NCBI GenBank assembly: GCA_964400735.1
Contig: CAYNVQ010000010.1
Location: 1-64,000, forward strand
DNA length: 64,000 nt
Source: CAYNVQ01 sp964400735
GTDB taxonomy: Bacteria; Acidobacteriota; Aminicenantia; Aminicenantales; Aminicenantaceae
Reading direction: 5' to 3'
A program made the translations under genes and the position numbers. This document shows positions 51,390 to 59,720 of this stretch, in pieces. The first letter of the stretch is position 1; each line of letters starts with the position of its first letter. Below the pieces are notes generated by a model that ran no database searches, was not told the origin of the DNA, and saw nothing but the letters and a program-made list of their open reading frames with translations.

Positions 51390-53576
51390 ATGGTTAAGAT
51401 TAAAGCATTCTCAAGAGCGAATATTTTGATTTTCCTTTTGGTTTTGCTTTTTGTCGTCCCAGGGAAAACTAAAGCTCAGGGCAGAGAAAAATATCCGCCG
51501 CTTATTCCTTATAAAACCGAAATGGTGCCTGTCATCGATGGCCAGCTCGACGACCCTGTGTGGCAGAGCGCTCCTCATGTCTCGGGATTCAAAACCTGGA
51601 TGCCGGACTACGGCATCGACATGACGGAGAGTACTCAGGTCTATTATGCCTATGACCGGGAAAATTTTTACGTGGCCTTCCGCTGTTTCGACAGCCAGCC
51701 CGATAAAATCAAATCCTCGGTCTCCAACCGAGATAATATCGACCCGGATGACTGGGTCTGTGTGAACTTGGATTCCTTCAATGATCAGCAGTCTCTTTAT
51801 GTCTTCTACTGCAACCCGGCTGGTATTCAGGGAGATGCCAAGGCAGAAGGAACTCAAGAAGACTTCACCGTGGATATGGTGTGGTTTAGCAAAGGGCAGA
51901 TCAATGGAGACGGCTATACGGTCGAAATCCGGATTCCCTTCAAAAGTATTCGATTCTCCCATAAAAACCCGGTGGAGATGGGGGTCATCTTCGAGAGAAA
52001 GATCAGCCGTTTGACCGAGCTGGGTACCTACCCTCCCCTTGACCCGGCACAAGGGCCAAACTTCTACACCCAGACCGTAACCCTTCTTTTCGAGGACATC
52101 AAGAAATACACCCTTTTCGAGGCTCTCCCGGCTGTTACCTACAGTCGGCGGAGTGAAATCGAGGAAGACAATTTGGCTTCCCAAGGAGGCAAGGGGGATT
52201 TGAGCCTCACCGCCAAATACGGGATCACTCCCCGGCTGGTCTTCGACGGCACCATCAATCCCGATTTCAGCCAGGTAGAAGCCGATGCCGGTCAGGTGGA
52301 CTTCAACCTCCGCTATGCTCTGTTCTTTCCCGAAAAAAGGCCTTTCTTTCTGGAAGGCCTGGAAAAATTCAATTTTGGAGGGTACGGTAGCAGCGACCCC
52401 CTTCAGGCCGTGGTACACACCCGCACCATCGTCGATCCGGTGTTGGGATTCAAACTTAACGGTAAAATCGGAGATAAAAACACCATCGCCTCCATCTATG
52501 CCGTGGATAGGTTACCCGAAGAGGCAAATACAGACTACGCCCATATCGGCATCTTCCGTTATAAAAGATCCCTGGCTCAGGACAGTTTTATCGGCGGATT
52601 CTACACCGGAAGGGAGCGGGAGAACGGATATAACAGGGTTTTCGGGCTGGATGGACAACTAAGGATAAACAAGTCCAGTATCTTCGGCTACCATGCATTC
52701 CAATCCATCAGCAAACAGGACGAGTCATCGGCCAGAGACGATGGCCATGCCTTCGGCCTTCACTACAATTACAGCACCAGAGATTGGATCATCATGCTTG
52801 GGCTACAGGATATCTCCGAGGACTTTCGTACCGAAACCGGATACATCACCCGCCCCGGGATTACCCGGCTCAGATCCGGAATCTTGAAAATGTTCTATCC
52901 CCGCTCGGGAATCATCAAAAGAATTGACCCCCTTATCCACAGCTACCAGACCAGAGATAAATTCAGCGGTCTGTACGAGACTTCCAACTCCCTGGATCTG
53001 AGATTCATCATGCCCCGTAATACCATGATCCTTTTTGGCTACCGATACTCCAATGAGATCTGGCTGGATGAAAAGTTCGGGACAAGCCGGGCACGAGTCA
53101 TCGCCTCCAGCCAAGTCACAAAAAAACTCTCCATCGACCTGATTTACTATTATGGGAAAAAGATCCGCTATATCGATGATCCATACCAAGGAAAGGGAAG
53201 CGATTTGATTTCTTCACTGGCCTTTCTTCCCACCGAAAACCTTCACCTGGAATTGAGTCTCACCTATTCAGATTTCATCCGGGAGTCCGACTCCCGAAGA
53301 GAATATGACTACACCATCATCAGGAGCAAAAATACTTATCAAGTGAACAGATATCTTTTCTTCCGGGTCATCGTGGAATACAACTCCTTCCGGAAAAGGC
53401 TGATGACCGATTTTCTTGCCTCCTTCACCTATATCCCAGGAACCGTCATCCACATCGGCTATGGTTCTCTCTATGAAAAAATAAGATGGGAAGAGGGCGA
53501 CTACAGACCCTCGGACAATTTTCTTGAAACGAGAAGGGGGCTCTTTTTCAAGGCCTCCTATCTGTGGAGGCTTTAG
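51390..53576 (+). CDS. DUF5916 outer-membrane protein with CBM9-like N-terminal domain
   Basis: A 728-residue exported protein. A signal peptide (ILIFLLVLLFVVPGKTKA) precedes a CBM9-like domain (VIDGQLDDPVWQSAPHVSGF, YYAYDRENFYVAFRCFDSQPD). The rest is a DUF5916 beta-barrel with alternating aromatic strands (DFSQVEADAGQVDFNLRY, LFFPEKRPFFLEG) ending in LWRL. Relatives occur in many Bacteroidota and Acidobacteriota and probably form outer-membrane pores with glycan or ligand binding. The 3' end overlaps the convergent PAP2 gene by four bases. Confidence 0.85.
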   Translation: MVKIKAFSRANILIFLLVLLFVVPGKTKAQGREKYPPLIPYKTEMVPVIDGQLDDPVWQSAPHVSGFKTWMPDYGIDMTESTQVYYAYDRENFYVAFRCFDSQPDKIKSSVSNRDNIDPDDWVCVNLDSFNDQQSLYVFYCNPAGIQGDAKAEGTQEDFTVDMVWFSKGQINGDGYTVEIRIPFKSIRFSHKNPVEMGVIFERKISRLTELGTYPPLDPAQGPNFYTQTVTLLFEDIKKYTLFEALPAVTYSRRSEIEEDNLASQGGKGDLSLTAKYGITPRLVFDGTINPDFSQVEADAGQVDFNLRYALFFPEKRPFFLEGLEKFNFGGYGSSDPLQAVVHTRTIVDPVLGFKLNGKIGDKNTIASIYAVDRLPEEANTDYAHIGIFRYKRSLAQDSFIGGFYTGRERENGYNRVFGLDGQLRINKSSIFGYHAFQSISKQDESSARDDGHAFGLHYNYSTRDWIIMLGLQDISEDFRTETGYITRPGITRLRSGILKMFYPRSGIIKRIDPLIHSYQTRDKFSGLYETSNSLDLRFIMPRNTMILFGYRYSNEIWLDEKFGTSRARVIASSQVTKKLSIDLIYYYGKKIRYIDDPYQGKGSDLISSLAFLPTENLHLELSLTYSDFIRESDSRREYDYTIIRSKNTYQVNRYLFFRVIVEYNSFRKRLMTDFLASFTYIPGTVIHIGYGSLYEKIRWEEGDYRPSDNFLETRRGLFFKASYLWRL

Positions 53577-54394
53577 GCCCTTTTTAGCCTTTTCAGAACA
53601 TCCACCCCAAAAATTTTCAGGTACTCCATCAAACCCCAAGTAAAGAAGACGATAGCGATAAAACGCTGTTCGGTCACCACGTCATACCCTGAATGATCGG
53701 CCACTCCCGCCACAACACAGGCACAAAGCAATAGGGTCCCGAGTATTTTCTGCCCCAAGTCCTGCCAGCCCCACCTGGTGACTTCGGCCAGCTGGAGCCC
53801 CACCCAGGCCAACACCCATCCCAAAAGCGCACCTGCCACAACATCCTGCGGCCAGTGCGCTCCCACAGCCACTCTTGAGATAGCGACCAGCGAGGCATAA
53901 AAAACTAAAAGCACACGTAGCCATCTCCTGGCCGTCGTCAGACCAAAAACACCGCACAGGATGAAGATCTGGGCGGCATGGCCAGAGGGAAAGGCATTGC
54001 GTTTAAGCACCGGTCCGATCAAGTGAAATTTATCGGCAGCCAGCATCGCTGGAGGCCGGGGCCAATCCAAGAGATGCTTCATACTTTGTCCAAATATCAA
54101 AAACAGAATGGAGGCGATAAGGACGGACCAGATGAGCACGGGTTTTTTATGAATCCAAGGAGCGAGGACTACGAAAACGATCAGACCGTTCCCAAGAAGG
54201 GAAAGTAGAGCCCAGAACTTGTCCGGAAAAACGTGGGCCAAACCATTGAGGAGCAGAAAAAGACTGCGGTTCAAACCGCCCGACTGGATAATCAGCAATA
54301 TAACCAGACATAGGGCAGGAACCGTCCAAACCCAAAAAGGACCAGCTTTCATCTCCATTCGCTTTTCAGATGTATAGAGCGGATCATGCATCAT
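53573..54394 (-). CDS. PAP2-family membrane phosphatase
   Basis: A 273-residue polytopic protein with the three PAP2/haloperoxidase motifs: KHLLDWPRP, FPSGH and SRVAVGAHWPQD. These hold the phosphate and the catalytic histidines. Typical substrates are phosphatidate or undecaprenyl diphosphate. It is the last gene of a minus-strand run with a symporter, small membrane protein and M19 dipeptidase. GGAG-containing sequence lies near Met14 (54355), so a shorter start is possible. Confidence 0.88.
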   Translation of the reverse strand: MMHDPLYTSEKRMEMKAGPFWVWTVPALCLVILLIIQSGGLNRSLFLLLNGLAHVFPDKFWALLSLLGNGLIVFVVLAPWIHKKPVLIWSVLIASILFLIFGQSMKHLLDWPRPPAMLAADKFHLIGPVLKRNAFPSGHAAQIFILCGVFGLTTARRWLRVLLVFYASLVAISRVAVGAHWPQDVVAGALLGWVLAWVGLQLAEVTRWGWQDLGQKILGTLLLCACVVAGVADHSGYDVVTEQRFIAIVFFTWGLMEYLKIFGVDVLKRLKRA

Positions 54395-54409
54395 ATTTCT
54401 CTTTTTGAC

Positions 54410-55873
54410 TCAGCTAAAAAATGTCTCTTGAATCTCCTTAGGTGGAGGAGGTGTCAAACGGCTGACAGCGACAAACAAAATGAGTGAAATAAAACCTCCG
54501 AAGATGGCCGGCCAAATTCCTCCAATCCAATTATCGAGGGTTCGATATTTCAGGTAGCCCAAAATATACCAAAAAACACAGCTGACCGCCCCACCTATGA
54601 TGCCGGCGATCCCTCCCTCTCTAGTCCCCCGGGGCCACCATAGGCCGAGAAGGAAAGGGAAGGTAAATGCAGAAGCCATCAGGCTAAAAGAAATGGTGAC
54701 AATCCATAAAATGGCGGCCGGTGGCTTGAGCGCGACAAGGAGCGAAAGCAGGCCGATCACCAGAGTGGTCATCCGGGCTATCTTCAATCCCTTGCCATGC
54801 TCGACGGCCCGACTTATGTATCTGACGAAAATGTTTTCCACCACAAGGGATCCGGCTAAAAGAAGGATGGAGTCGATGGTGGACATCATGGCCCCTAACA
54901 CAGCAGCGATTATCACTCCTCCGATCAGGGGAGGCAGCAGTTGAGAGACCATGGTGGGCACGGTCAAATCCGGCCTCGAAAGCGTCGGGAGAAGAACCCC
55001 GCCCGCAATGGCCACCAGGGTGGCAGAAAGATAGACGAAACTCTGGAAAACGATGGAATAGACCAGGGCCCTCTTGAGGGTTCTATCATCTTCCGGAATG
55101 AGGAATCTGGTTACAGAAGCCGGAGAACCTCCGATCTGGAAAAAACCCCAAACGATAAATGCCGAAACGACCCAGACCGCCGGCATTTTTCCGAGAAAGG
55201 AGATGGCCCCAGGATTGAGCCGGGCATAGTGTTCGTGCATCCCTGCAAACCCTCCTGCAGCCTGAACCGCCAAGGGTGCCAATATGGCAAATCCCAGAAT
55301 CATAATTAATCCCTGAATCAGATCGGTCCAGGCAACGGCGAACATGCCTCCCAGTACAGTATAGAGGACCACGATACCGCCGAAGACGATCAGTCCGACC
55401 CAGTAGGGCATTCCGAACAGGACCTCGAAGATATTGCCGGCGGCCTTGAGCTGGGCAGCGATCATCGGAATGAAGGCGACCAGCATGATGATGGTGCAGG
55501 AGAGGCCGGCAACAGAGGAATAATAACGGGCTTCGAAAATATCCACCAGGGTTACGCTTTTGATACGGCCGGCTATCTTCCGCAGGCGGTTGCCGAGCAG
55601 GATATATGAGAACCAGGGAGCTGCCGCCGACGAAACGGCCGCCGGCGTAAAATTGTATCCCAGAATTTTTTCAGTTCCCACTGCTCCCATGTAGGTGCTC
55701 CCGCTCATTTGAGTAGCTGAGAAGGAAAAACCCACGGTTGCCGGGCCGAGTTTTCCCCTGGCGATGAAATAATCCCTTTTGGATTTGACCTTCCTATTGA
55801 ACCAGAAGCCCAGAAGCAACACGAGAAAAAAATACAGACAGAGAACGATCATGTATTGTGCCGTAAGACCCAT
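54410..55873 (-). CDS. Sodium:solute symporter (SSS) family transporter
   Basis: A 487-residue protein with about 13 TM segments and SSS motifs (IARGKLGPATVGFSFSATQM, YTVLGGMFAVAWTDLIQGLI, GAMMSTIDSILLLAGSLVVEN). Immediately upstream is a small two-TM protein of the kind that often accompanies such symporters, and before that a dipeptidase, so uptake of peptide-derived amino acids or related compounds is a reasonable inference. The gene is distinct from the one at 40631. Confidence 0.9.
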   Translation of the reverse strand: MGLTAQYMIVLCLYFFLVLLLGFWFNRKVKSKRDYFIARGKLGPATVGFSFSATQMSGSTYMGAVGTEKILGYNFTPAAVSSAAAPWFSYILLGNRLRKIAGRIKSVTLVDIFEARYYSSVAGLSCTIIMLVAFIPMIAAQLKAAGNIFEVLFGMPYWVGLIVFGGIVVLYTVLGGMFAVAWTDLIQGLIMILGFAILAPLAVQAAGGFAGMHEHYARLNPGAISFLGKMPAVWVVSAFIVWGFFQIGGSPASVTRFLIPEDDRTLKRALVYSIVFQSFVYLSATLVAIAGGVLLPTLSRPDLTVPTMVSQLLPPLIGGVIIAAVLGAMMSTIDSILLLAGSLVVENIFVRYISRAVEHGKGLKIARMTTLVIGLLSLLVALKPPAAILWIVTISFSLMASAFTFPFLLGLWWPRGTREGGIAGIIGGAVSCVFWYILGYLKYRTLDNWIGGIWPAIFGGFISLILFVAVSRLTPPPPKEIQETFFS

Positions 55874-55896
55874 TTTTACCTAAATGTCCGTTGCCC

Positions 55897-56115
55897 CTAC
55901 CTTCCTTTTTTCACATAGAATAGGGCTGCTCCGATAATGTAGATGTACCCAAAATAGGCTAGGATCCAAACCCCCCAATCCAGATTGGCCGGCCCCGACG
56001 GCCACTTCAAAAGAAGAATCAGGCTTCCCCCTACCAAAAACACAGCCATCAGAAAAATCGACACGAGGGGAAGCTTTTCTTTTTTATCGATGAGTCCCTC
56101 CTCCTCCCGAAACAC
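55897..56115 (-). CDS. Small two-TM protein, likely symporter partner
   Basis: A 72-residue protein with two TM segments (PLVSIFLMAVFLVGGSLILL and WILAYFGYIYIIGAALFYV) and a charged N-terminus. Position and size recall YhdT/DUF997-type proteins that pair with SSS transporters such as PanF. It starts at GTG and sits six bases after the dipeptidase stop and 23 bases before the symporter, so it is part of that operon. Confidence 0.75.
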   Translation of the reverse strand: MFREEEGLIDKKEKLPLVSIFLMAVFLVGGSLILLLKWPSGPANLDWGVWILAYFGYIYIIGAALFYVKKGR

Positions 56116-56121
56116 CTGACA

Positions 56122-57348
56122 TCACTGCCACACATCCTTCAGCACCCGGAGGATATTCTTGCCCATCACTTTCGAGATATCTTCATCCGTGTAATCATTT
56201 TTCACCAGCCATCTCAAGATGTTTTTCGATCCCTCGGTGGGATTTTCGATACCCTTGACATAAGGGACTTCCTCGAACGGAGGAGCCGCCTGCCGATCCT
56301 CGCTCCGTCCCTGGTGGGATTGGTCGATGGAAAGGGCTTCGGCAAACACATGGTGCAGGCCGACGTGGTCACCATAGAGTGTATCTGGTCCAAAGGCGAC
56401 ATGGTCGATCCCGACCAATTCCTTGATGTATTCGAAGTGCTCCATGAAGGCCTCGATGCTGTGGCGGGGATTTTTAGAAGTCATCGTGGTATGAGGCGCT
56501 GCCTCGATACCGATAACCCCGCCCTTTTCCGCACAGGTCTTCAAGACTTCATCCGGAGCCAGTCTTTTGATATTCCACAGGCTTCGTGCCCCCGTGTGGG
56601 TCAGAAAGATGGGCTTTTGGCTGGCGGAGATAACATCCAGGGTTGTCTGGTCACTGGAATGGGAGCAGTCTATGGCCATGCCGATCTTGCTCATCCTCTC
56701 TACGGCCTGATATCCGAAGCTCGTCAGCCCGCCATCCCGTGGCTCCCGCAGACCTGTCCCCAGCTGGTTGGATTCGCTGTAGGTGATGCCCATGACCCTG
56801 ACGCCGAATCCATACAGGATTTCAATCCGGTCCAGTTCGTTTTCAATCATGGCCGCACCCTCCTGGGCACAGATAAGGGCCACCTTCCCTTCCTGGTGGG
56901 CTTTCACAATGTCCCCCACTTTCTCGCATTTGATGATAAAATCTTGATGGGTCAGATCACACAGTCTCATTCCCAAGTCATAGATGACATCGCTCCATTT
57001 CCAACCGTGCTTGGAGGTGATCATGGCCGTGCCGTCCATGAAATTATCGAACACAGCATCCCAATAGGAGTCCGCCAGCGCTGCGTAGGCGGTGTAGATC
57101 CTCACTTCTTTTTCATAGGCCGTGGTCTCCCGAATATCGGCAGGGAAAAGATGGGGATGCTCGTGAAGGGATATCATGATGATTTTTTCGGCCAGCTCGA
57201 GAGATCTTTTCTCCTGATCTGCCGAAAGAGGAATAAGGTAGGGTTCGAAAGGGCTCTCCCCCTTCAAGAGCTCGAACTCTTTAAAGTCCCGTCCTTTCTC
57301 GAGATAATCGAAAGACTGATAACCTGAATATTTTTTATGAATTCCCAT
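56122..57348 (-). CDS. M19 (renal dipeptidase-type) metallodipeptidase
   Basis: A 408-residue M19 fold without signal peptide. Metal-site residues can be placed: SLHEH at 60-64 where the family has DxHxD, E163 (AQEGA), H230 (DCSH), H251 (THTGAR) and D322 (GPD). The first site thus has His64 in place of the second Asp of DxHxD, which could change the metal used or the reaction. Some relatives act on dipeptides, others on D-amino-acid peptides or lactones. AGGAGG precedes the ATG. It heads the dipeptidase, small TM, symporter, PAP2 run. Confidence 0.88.
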   Translation of the reverse strand: MGIHKKYSGYQSFDYLEKGRDFKEFELLKGESPFEPYLIPLSADQEKRSLELAEKIIMISLHEHPHLFPADIRETTAYEKEVRIYTAYAALADSYWDAVFDNFMDGTAMITSKHGWKWSDVIYDLGMRLCDLTHQDFIIKCEKVGDIVKAHQEGKVALICAQEGAAMIENELDRIEILYGFGVRVMGITYSESNQLGTGLREPRDGGLTSFGYQAVERMSKIGMAIDCSHSSDQTTLDVISASQKPIFLTHTGARSLWNIKRLAPDEVLKTCAEKGGVIGIEAAPHTTMTSKNPRHSIEAFMEHFEYIKELVGIDHVAFGPDTLYGDHVGLHHVFAEALSIDQSHQGRSEDRQAAPPFEEVPYVKGIENPTEGSKNILRWLVKNDYTDEDISKVMGKNILRVLKDVWQ

Positions 57349-57689
57349 GACACGATCCTCCTGATAAGGACTTAAAAAAAGATTTTATCCCAAAGTGACG
57401 GGGAATAAAATGCGAATCATGGTGTAGGGAAATGCCGGTGCGACATCGAAGATTTAGCCTTCCTGAACCTTCCTGCGAGGGAACAAAAGGGGACGTTCCA
57501 TTCAGGGACACTCTATAATTTATCATTGATAAAATTCCAAGATTGAAATATAGGGTGTCCCCAAATGGGACGTCCCCATATTGTCGACGAGAATGTATTG
57601 AGGCTGTTCCCCTCACTTTGGCGAAACCTCTGAAAAAATTGCGGGTCCGGAAATCCTTGAATTATCCATGCTAAGTTTATCCGCCAGCA
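57349..57689. other. Intergenic holding a REP-like inverted repeat
   Basis: No gene. It carries the 29-bp inverted repeat at 57489-57577 and separates the racemase gene from the dipeptidase operon. Confidence 0.65.
57489..57577. repeat. REP-like imperfect 29-bp inverted repeat
   Basis: Left arm 57489-57517 (GGGGACGTTCC...GGGACACTCTATA) and right arm 57549-57577 (TATAGGGTGTCCC...GGGACGTCCCC) match at 25 of 29 positions, loop ~31 bases. The GGGACGTCCCC end recurs in partial form at 48744 and 59071. Confidence 0.7.
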
Positions 57690-58412
57690 TCATCGTTTTT
57701 TGGACGGAAAAGGATAGGCCTTCTTACTGTGTGAAAGCCGGCAGCTCACCAGACCCTCCAGGATTTTCAAGGATACCCAGGCAGGGTTGACGACCGGAAT
57801 GCCCAAGGCCTCCTGCACCTTATCCGAAATCCCCATAAAGGCCATGCTCATGCATCCGAGGATGACGGCTCCAGCCCTGTCTTCTGTCATAGCCCTTTGG
57901 CCTTCCTCAATGATGCGTGCAGCGGTTCTGGCTGCCTCATCTCTCAATTCGAGAACAGGGATATTGACCGAACGCACAGAGGCCAGTTTCCTATCCATCC
58001 CTGATATTCGTGCCAGCTTCTCGAGCGAAGGCACTACGGAATCCATAACGGTCACGACCGAAAATCTGTTCGCAAGCATGGAGGCGACATGCATGGAAGC
58101 CTCTCCGGGTCCCACAACCGGGATCGTTACCATCTCTCTGAGGGCATCAAGACCCGGATCTCCGAAACAGCCGAGAATCACGCCATCATAACCGACTTTT
58201 TCGGCCTGGACAGCCTTTTCGACAGTCTCTGGAACGGAAAGGTATTCCTCCCAGGCCGATTCGATCGATGGCGGGCCTTGTTCGATATCGGTGATATGCA
58301 CCTCCGTATCCCTGAGAGCCCAGGACTGCAGCATATTTCTCCGTCTTTCCAGCTCTTCTATCCCCAGGCTGGTCTTCGACAAGGTCCCCGGAACAATGTA
58401 CAAAACCTTCAC
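57690..58412 (-). CDS. Asp/Glu/hydantoin racemase family protein
   Basis: A 240-residue protein with the two catalytic cysteines of this family in VILGCFGDPG and VILGCMSMAF, each at the end of a strand. I use GTG at 58412 (AAGGAGG six bases before); the TTG one codon up is too close to that site. Family members racemise amino acids or hydantoins by the two-base cysteine mechanism. Its position between a CbiX-like gene and the M19 dipeptidase suggests handling of D-amino acids or their derivatives. Confidence 0.85.
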   Translation of the reverse strand: MKVLYIVPGTLSKTSLGIEELERRRNMLQSWALRDTEVHITDIEQGPPSIESAWEEYLSVPETVEKAVQAEKVGYDGVILGCFGDPGLDALREMVTIPVVGPGEASMHVASMLANRFSVVTVMDSVVPSLEKLARISGMDRKLASVRSVNIPVLELRDEAARTAARIIEEGQRAMTEDRAGAVILGCMSMAFMGISDKVQEALGIPVVNPAWVSLKILEGLVSCRLSHSKKAYPFPSKKR

Positions 58413-58425
58413 CAATTCCCTCCTT

Positions 58426-58935
58426 CTATAGGAACCGCCTAGTATGCTCGGCTAAAAATGCGCCAACCTCAGAAGTCTCGAACGGCCAGGCATAGATCAT
58501 CTCCACGTGAGGATGTTTCTCTCGGGACCTCCCGATGGCTAGGGGAATATCCCTTTCCGAGTGATCTCCGCCCCTCGTCATCATCGGCGTCAAGATAATG
58601 ACTTTCTCCACTGAATGGGAGACGGCCTCATCTATAGCCTCTTCCACCGTCGGGGAACAGAATTCATTGAATCCCACGATGACCTTCTTCCCGAGGATGT
58701 TTTCTATTTTCTGAGCGATCTCCTGTGACGCATAAAAAAAGGGATCGTTTCCCGGAGTCCTCGGCCAGCGGAGCATCTTTTCCTCCAGCTCGTCATGCCG
58801 TTTTTGCAGGACCGCCCTTTCCTGCCCCGACGCATGTCCAAGACGATGGTGAAGGCTGAATAGTTCCATCGTCTCTTCACTCGGAAAATCCTTGGGCGGG
58901 ATTCCATGCATGGCTAAAATAACGGCAATACTCAT
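58426..58935 (-). CDS. CbiX-like sirohydrochlorin chelatase family protein
   Basis: A 169-residue single-domain protein from ATG 58935 (AGAGGAC before it; an upstream start adds 12 residues). MHGIPPK near the N-terminus and TPMMTRGGDHSERDI in the middle hold the metal-binding histidines typical of CbiX/SirB chelatases; HPHVEMIYAWPF precedes the last helix. Such enzymes insert Co or Fe into sirohydrochlorin. No other tetrapyrrole gene is nearby, so the in vivo role is uncertain. It starts the minus-strand run with the racemase 13 bases away. Confidence 0.75.
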   Translation of the reverse strand: MSIAVILAMHGIPPKDFPSEETMELFSLHHRLGHASGQERAVLQKRHDELEEKMLRWPRTPGNDPFFYASQEIAQKIENILGKKVIVGFNEFCSPTVEEAIDEAVSHSVEKVIILTPMMTRGGDHSERDIPLAIGRSREKHPHVEMIYAWPFETSEVGAFLAEHTRRFL

Positions 58936-59070
58936 TTTGTCCTCTAAACGGTGCAAATTTTTCTTACTCATTTTTTCAAATAACCGAAGCCCAAGTCAAC
59001 AGGGAACGTGATTTTTTCCATGCAGCAAGTGAGTTTAAGGAGCACTTAGTGGAATGTTCCCAAATGTAGC

Positions 59071-59095
59071 AGGGTGGTTCTTCAAGGAACGTCCC
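59071..59095. repeat. REP-like sequence
   Basis: AGGGTGGTTCTTCAAGG then AACGTCCCC, with GGAATGTTCCC just before it (59051-59061). Similar to 48744-48771 and to the arms at 57489-57577. Confidence 0.45.
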
Positions 59096-59101
59096 CATAT
59101 G

Positions 59102-59131
59102 ACAAATTTGTAGGGTTTCAGACAATATTGT
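59102..59131 (+). promoter_or_regulatory. Tandem enhancer sites for the NtrC-type regulator
   Basis: Two perfect 10-bp palindromes, ACAAATTTGT (59102-59111) and ACAATATTGT (59122-59131), both followed by AGG and exactly 20 bp (two helical turns) apart. A half-site CTACAA lies at 59173-59178. They stand about 87 and 107 bp before the predicted start of transcription, the usual place for activator sites at sigma-54 promoters. Confidence 0.75.
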
Positions 59132-59187
59132 AGGATTTTTTCAAAGATTAAAATGATTATTTCATTTATTTTCTACAAGATAGATGA

Positions 59188-59204
59188 TGGCACATGATTT
59201 GCAT
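59188..59204 (+). promoter_or_regulatory. Sigma-54 promoter
   Basis: TGGCAC (59188-59193), five bases, then TTGCAT (59199-59204): a near-perfect match to the -24/-12 consensus TGGCAC-N5-TTGCA. Transcription should start near 59214, leaving a short leader before ATG 59240. Confidence 0.88.
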
Positions 59205-59239
59205 TATAGTCGATCTCGACAATGAGAAAGGAGGTTCGA

Positions 59240-59674
59240 ATGAACATCAAAAAAACATTGACTCTTGTGGGATCCATGATGATCCTGGGTTTCGGGCTTG
59301 TTCTCGCTGATGAAATCCCTCAAAAAACCACTCGCAATACCTTCAAAAACAGGGTAAAATTGGACTTTCAGGCAGGTCCATTTTTCGTCGATGAGAATGG
59401 AGACGGTATCTGCGACTTCGCCCGGGACCATGACAATGACGGGATCCCTAACCGTCAGGACCCTGATTGGGATAGACCCCAGGATGGCTCGGGCTTCAAG
59501 GGAAGAAATGGAAACAATTCTTCCAACCCATCCGGGAACAAATTTGGTTTCCGCGGGGAAAACGCCTGGAAAAATCAATCCCTCAAACAGAACCGCAGAA
59601 ATTTCGGCAGCGGCATTTGTGACGGCCAGGGCCCGAAGGGTCAGGACAGCGGAAAAGGAAACGGCCGAGGTTGA
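59240..59674 (+). CDS. Exported small protein with calcium-loop-like Asp repeats
   Basis: A 144-residue protein from ATG 59240 (AAGGAGG five bases before it). A signal peptide (ending VLADE) is followed by a D-rich motif with DENGDGICDF and DHDNDGIPNRQDPDWD, like thrombospondin-3 or EF-hand calcium loops. The C-terminal half is low-complexity Asn/Gly/Lys/Arg (NGNNSSNPSGNK). As the first gene of a sigma-54 operon that ends with its own two-component system, it may be the main periplasmic product, in the way ZraP stands to ZraSR. That analogy is mine. Confidence 0.75.
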   Translation: MNIKKTLTLVGSMMILGFGLVLADEIPQKTTRNTFKNRVKLDFQAGPFFVDENGDGICDFARDHDNDGIPNRQDPDWDRPQDGSGFKGRNGNNSSNPSGNKFGFRGENAWKNQSLKQNRRNFGSGICDGQGPKGQDSGKGNGRG

Positions 59675-59675
59675 A

Positions 59676-59700
59676 GGAAAAGGGGCCCCGCCCCTTTTCC
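59676..59700 (+). terminator. Strong hairpin between first and second genes
   Basis: An 11-bp perfect stem (GGAAAAGGGGC / GCCCCTTTTCC) with a three-base loop begins one base after the stop of the first gene. No T-tract follows the last C, so it may act as a partial terminator or as a stabilising 3' hairpin for the first gene and not as a full stop. Confidence 0.65.
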
Positions 59701-59720
59701 TATCCTGAAGGTAAGAGAAA

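Noticed and set aside
51411..52418. 335-residue minus-strand frame
   Set aside because: Long shadow of the DUF5916 gene; its sequence has no domain pattern.
56314..57327. 337-residue plus-strand frame
   Set aside because: Shadow of the M19 dipeptidase gene, which has metal ligands and a strong ribosome site.
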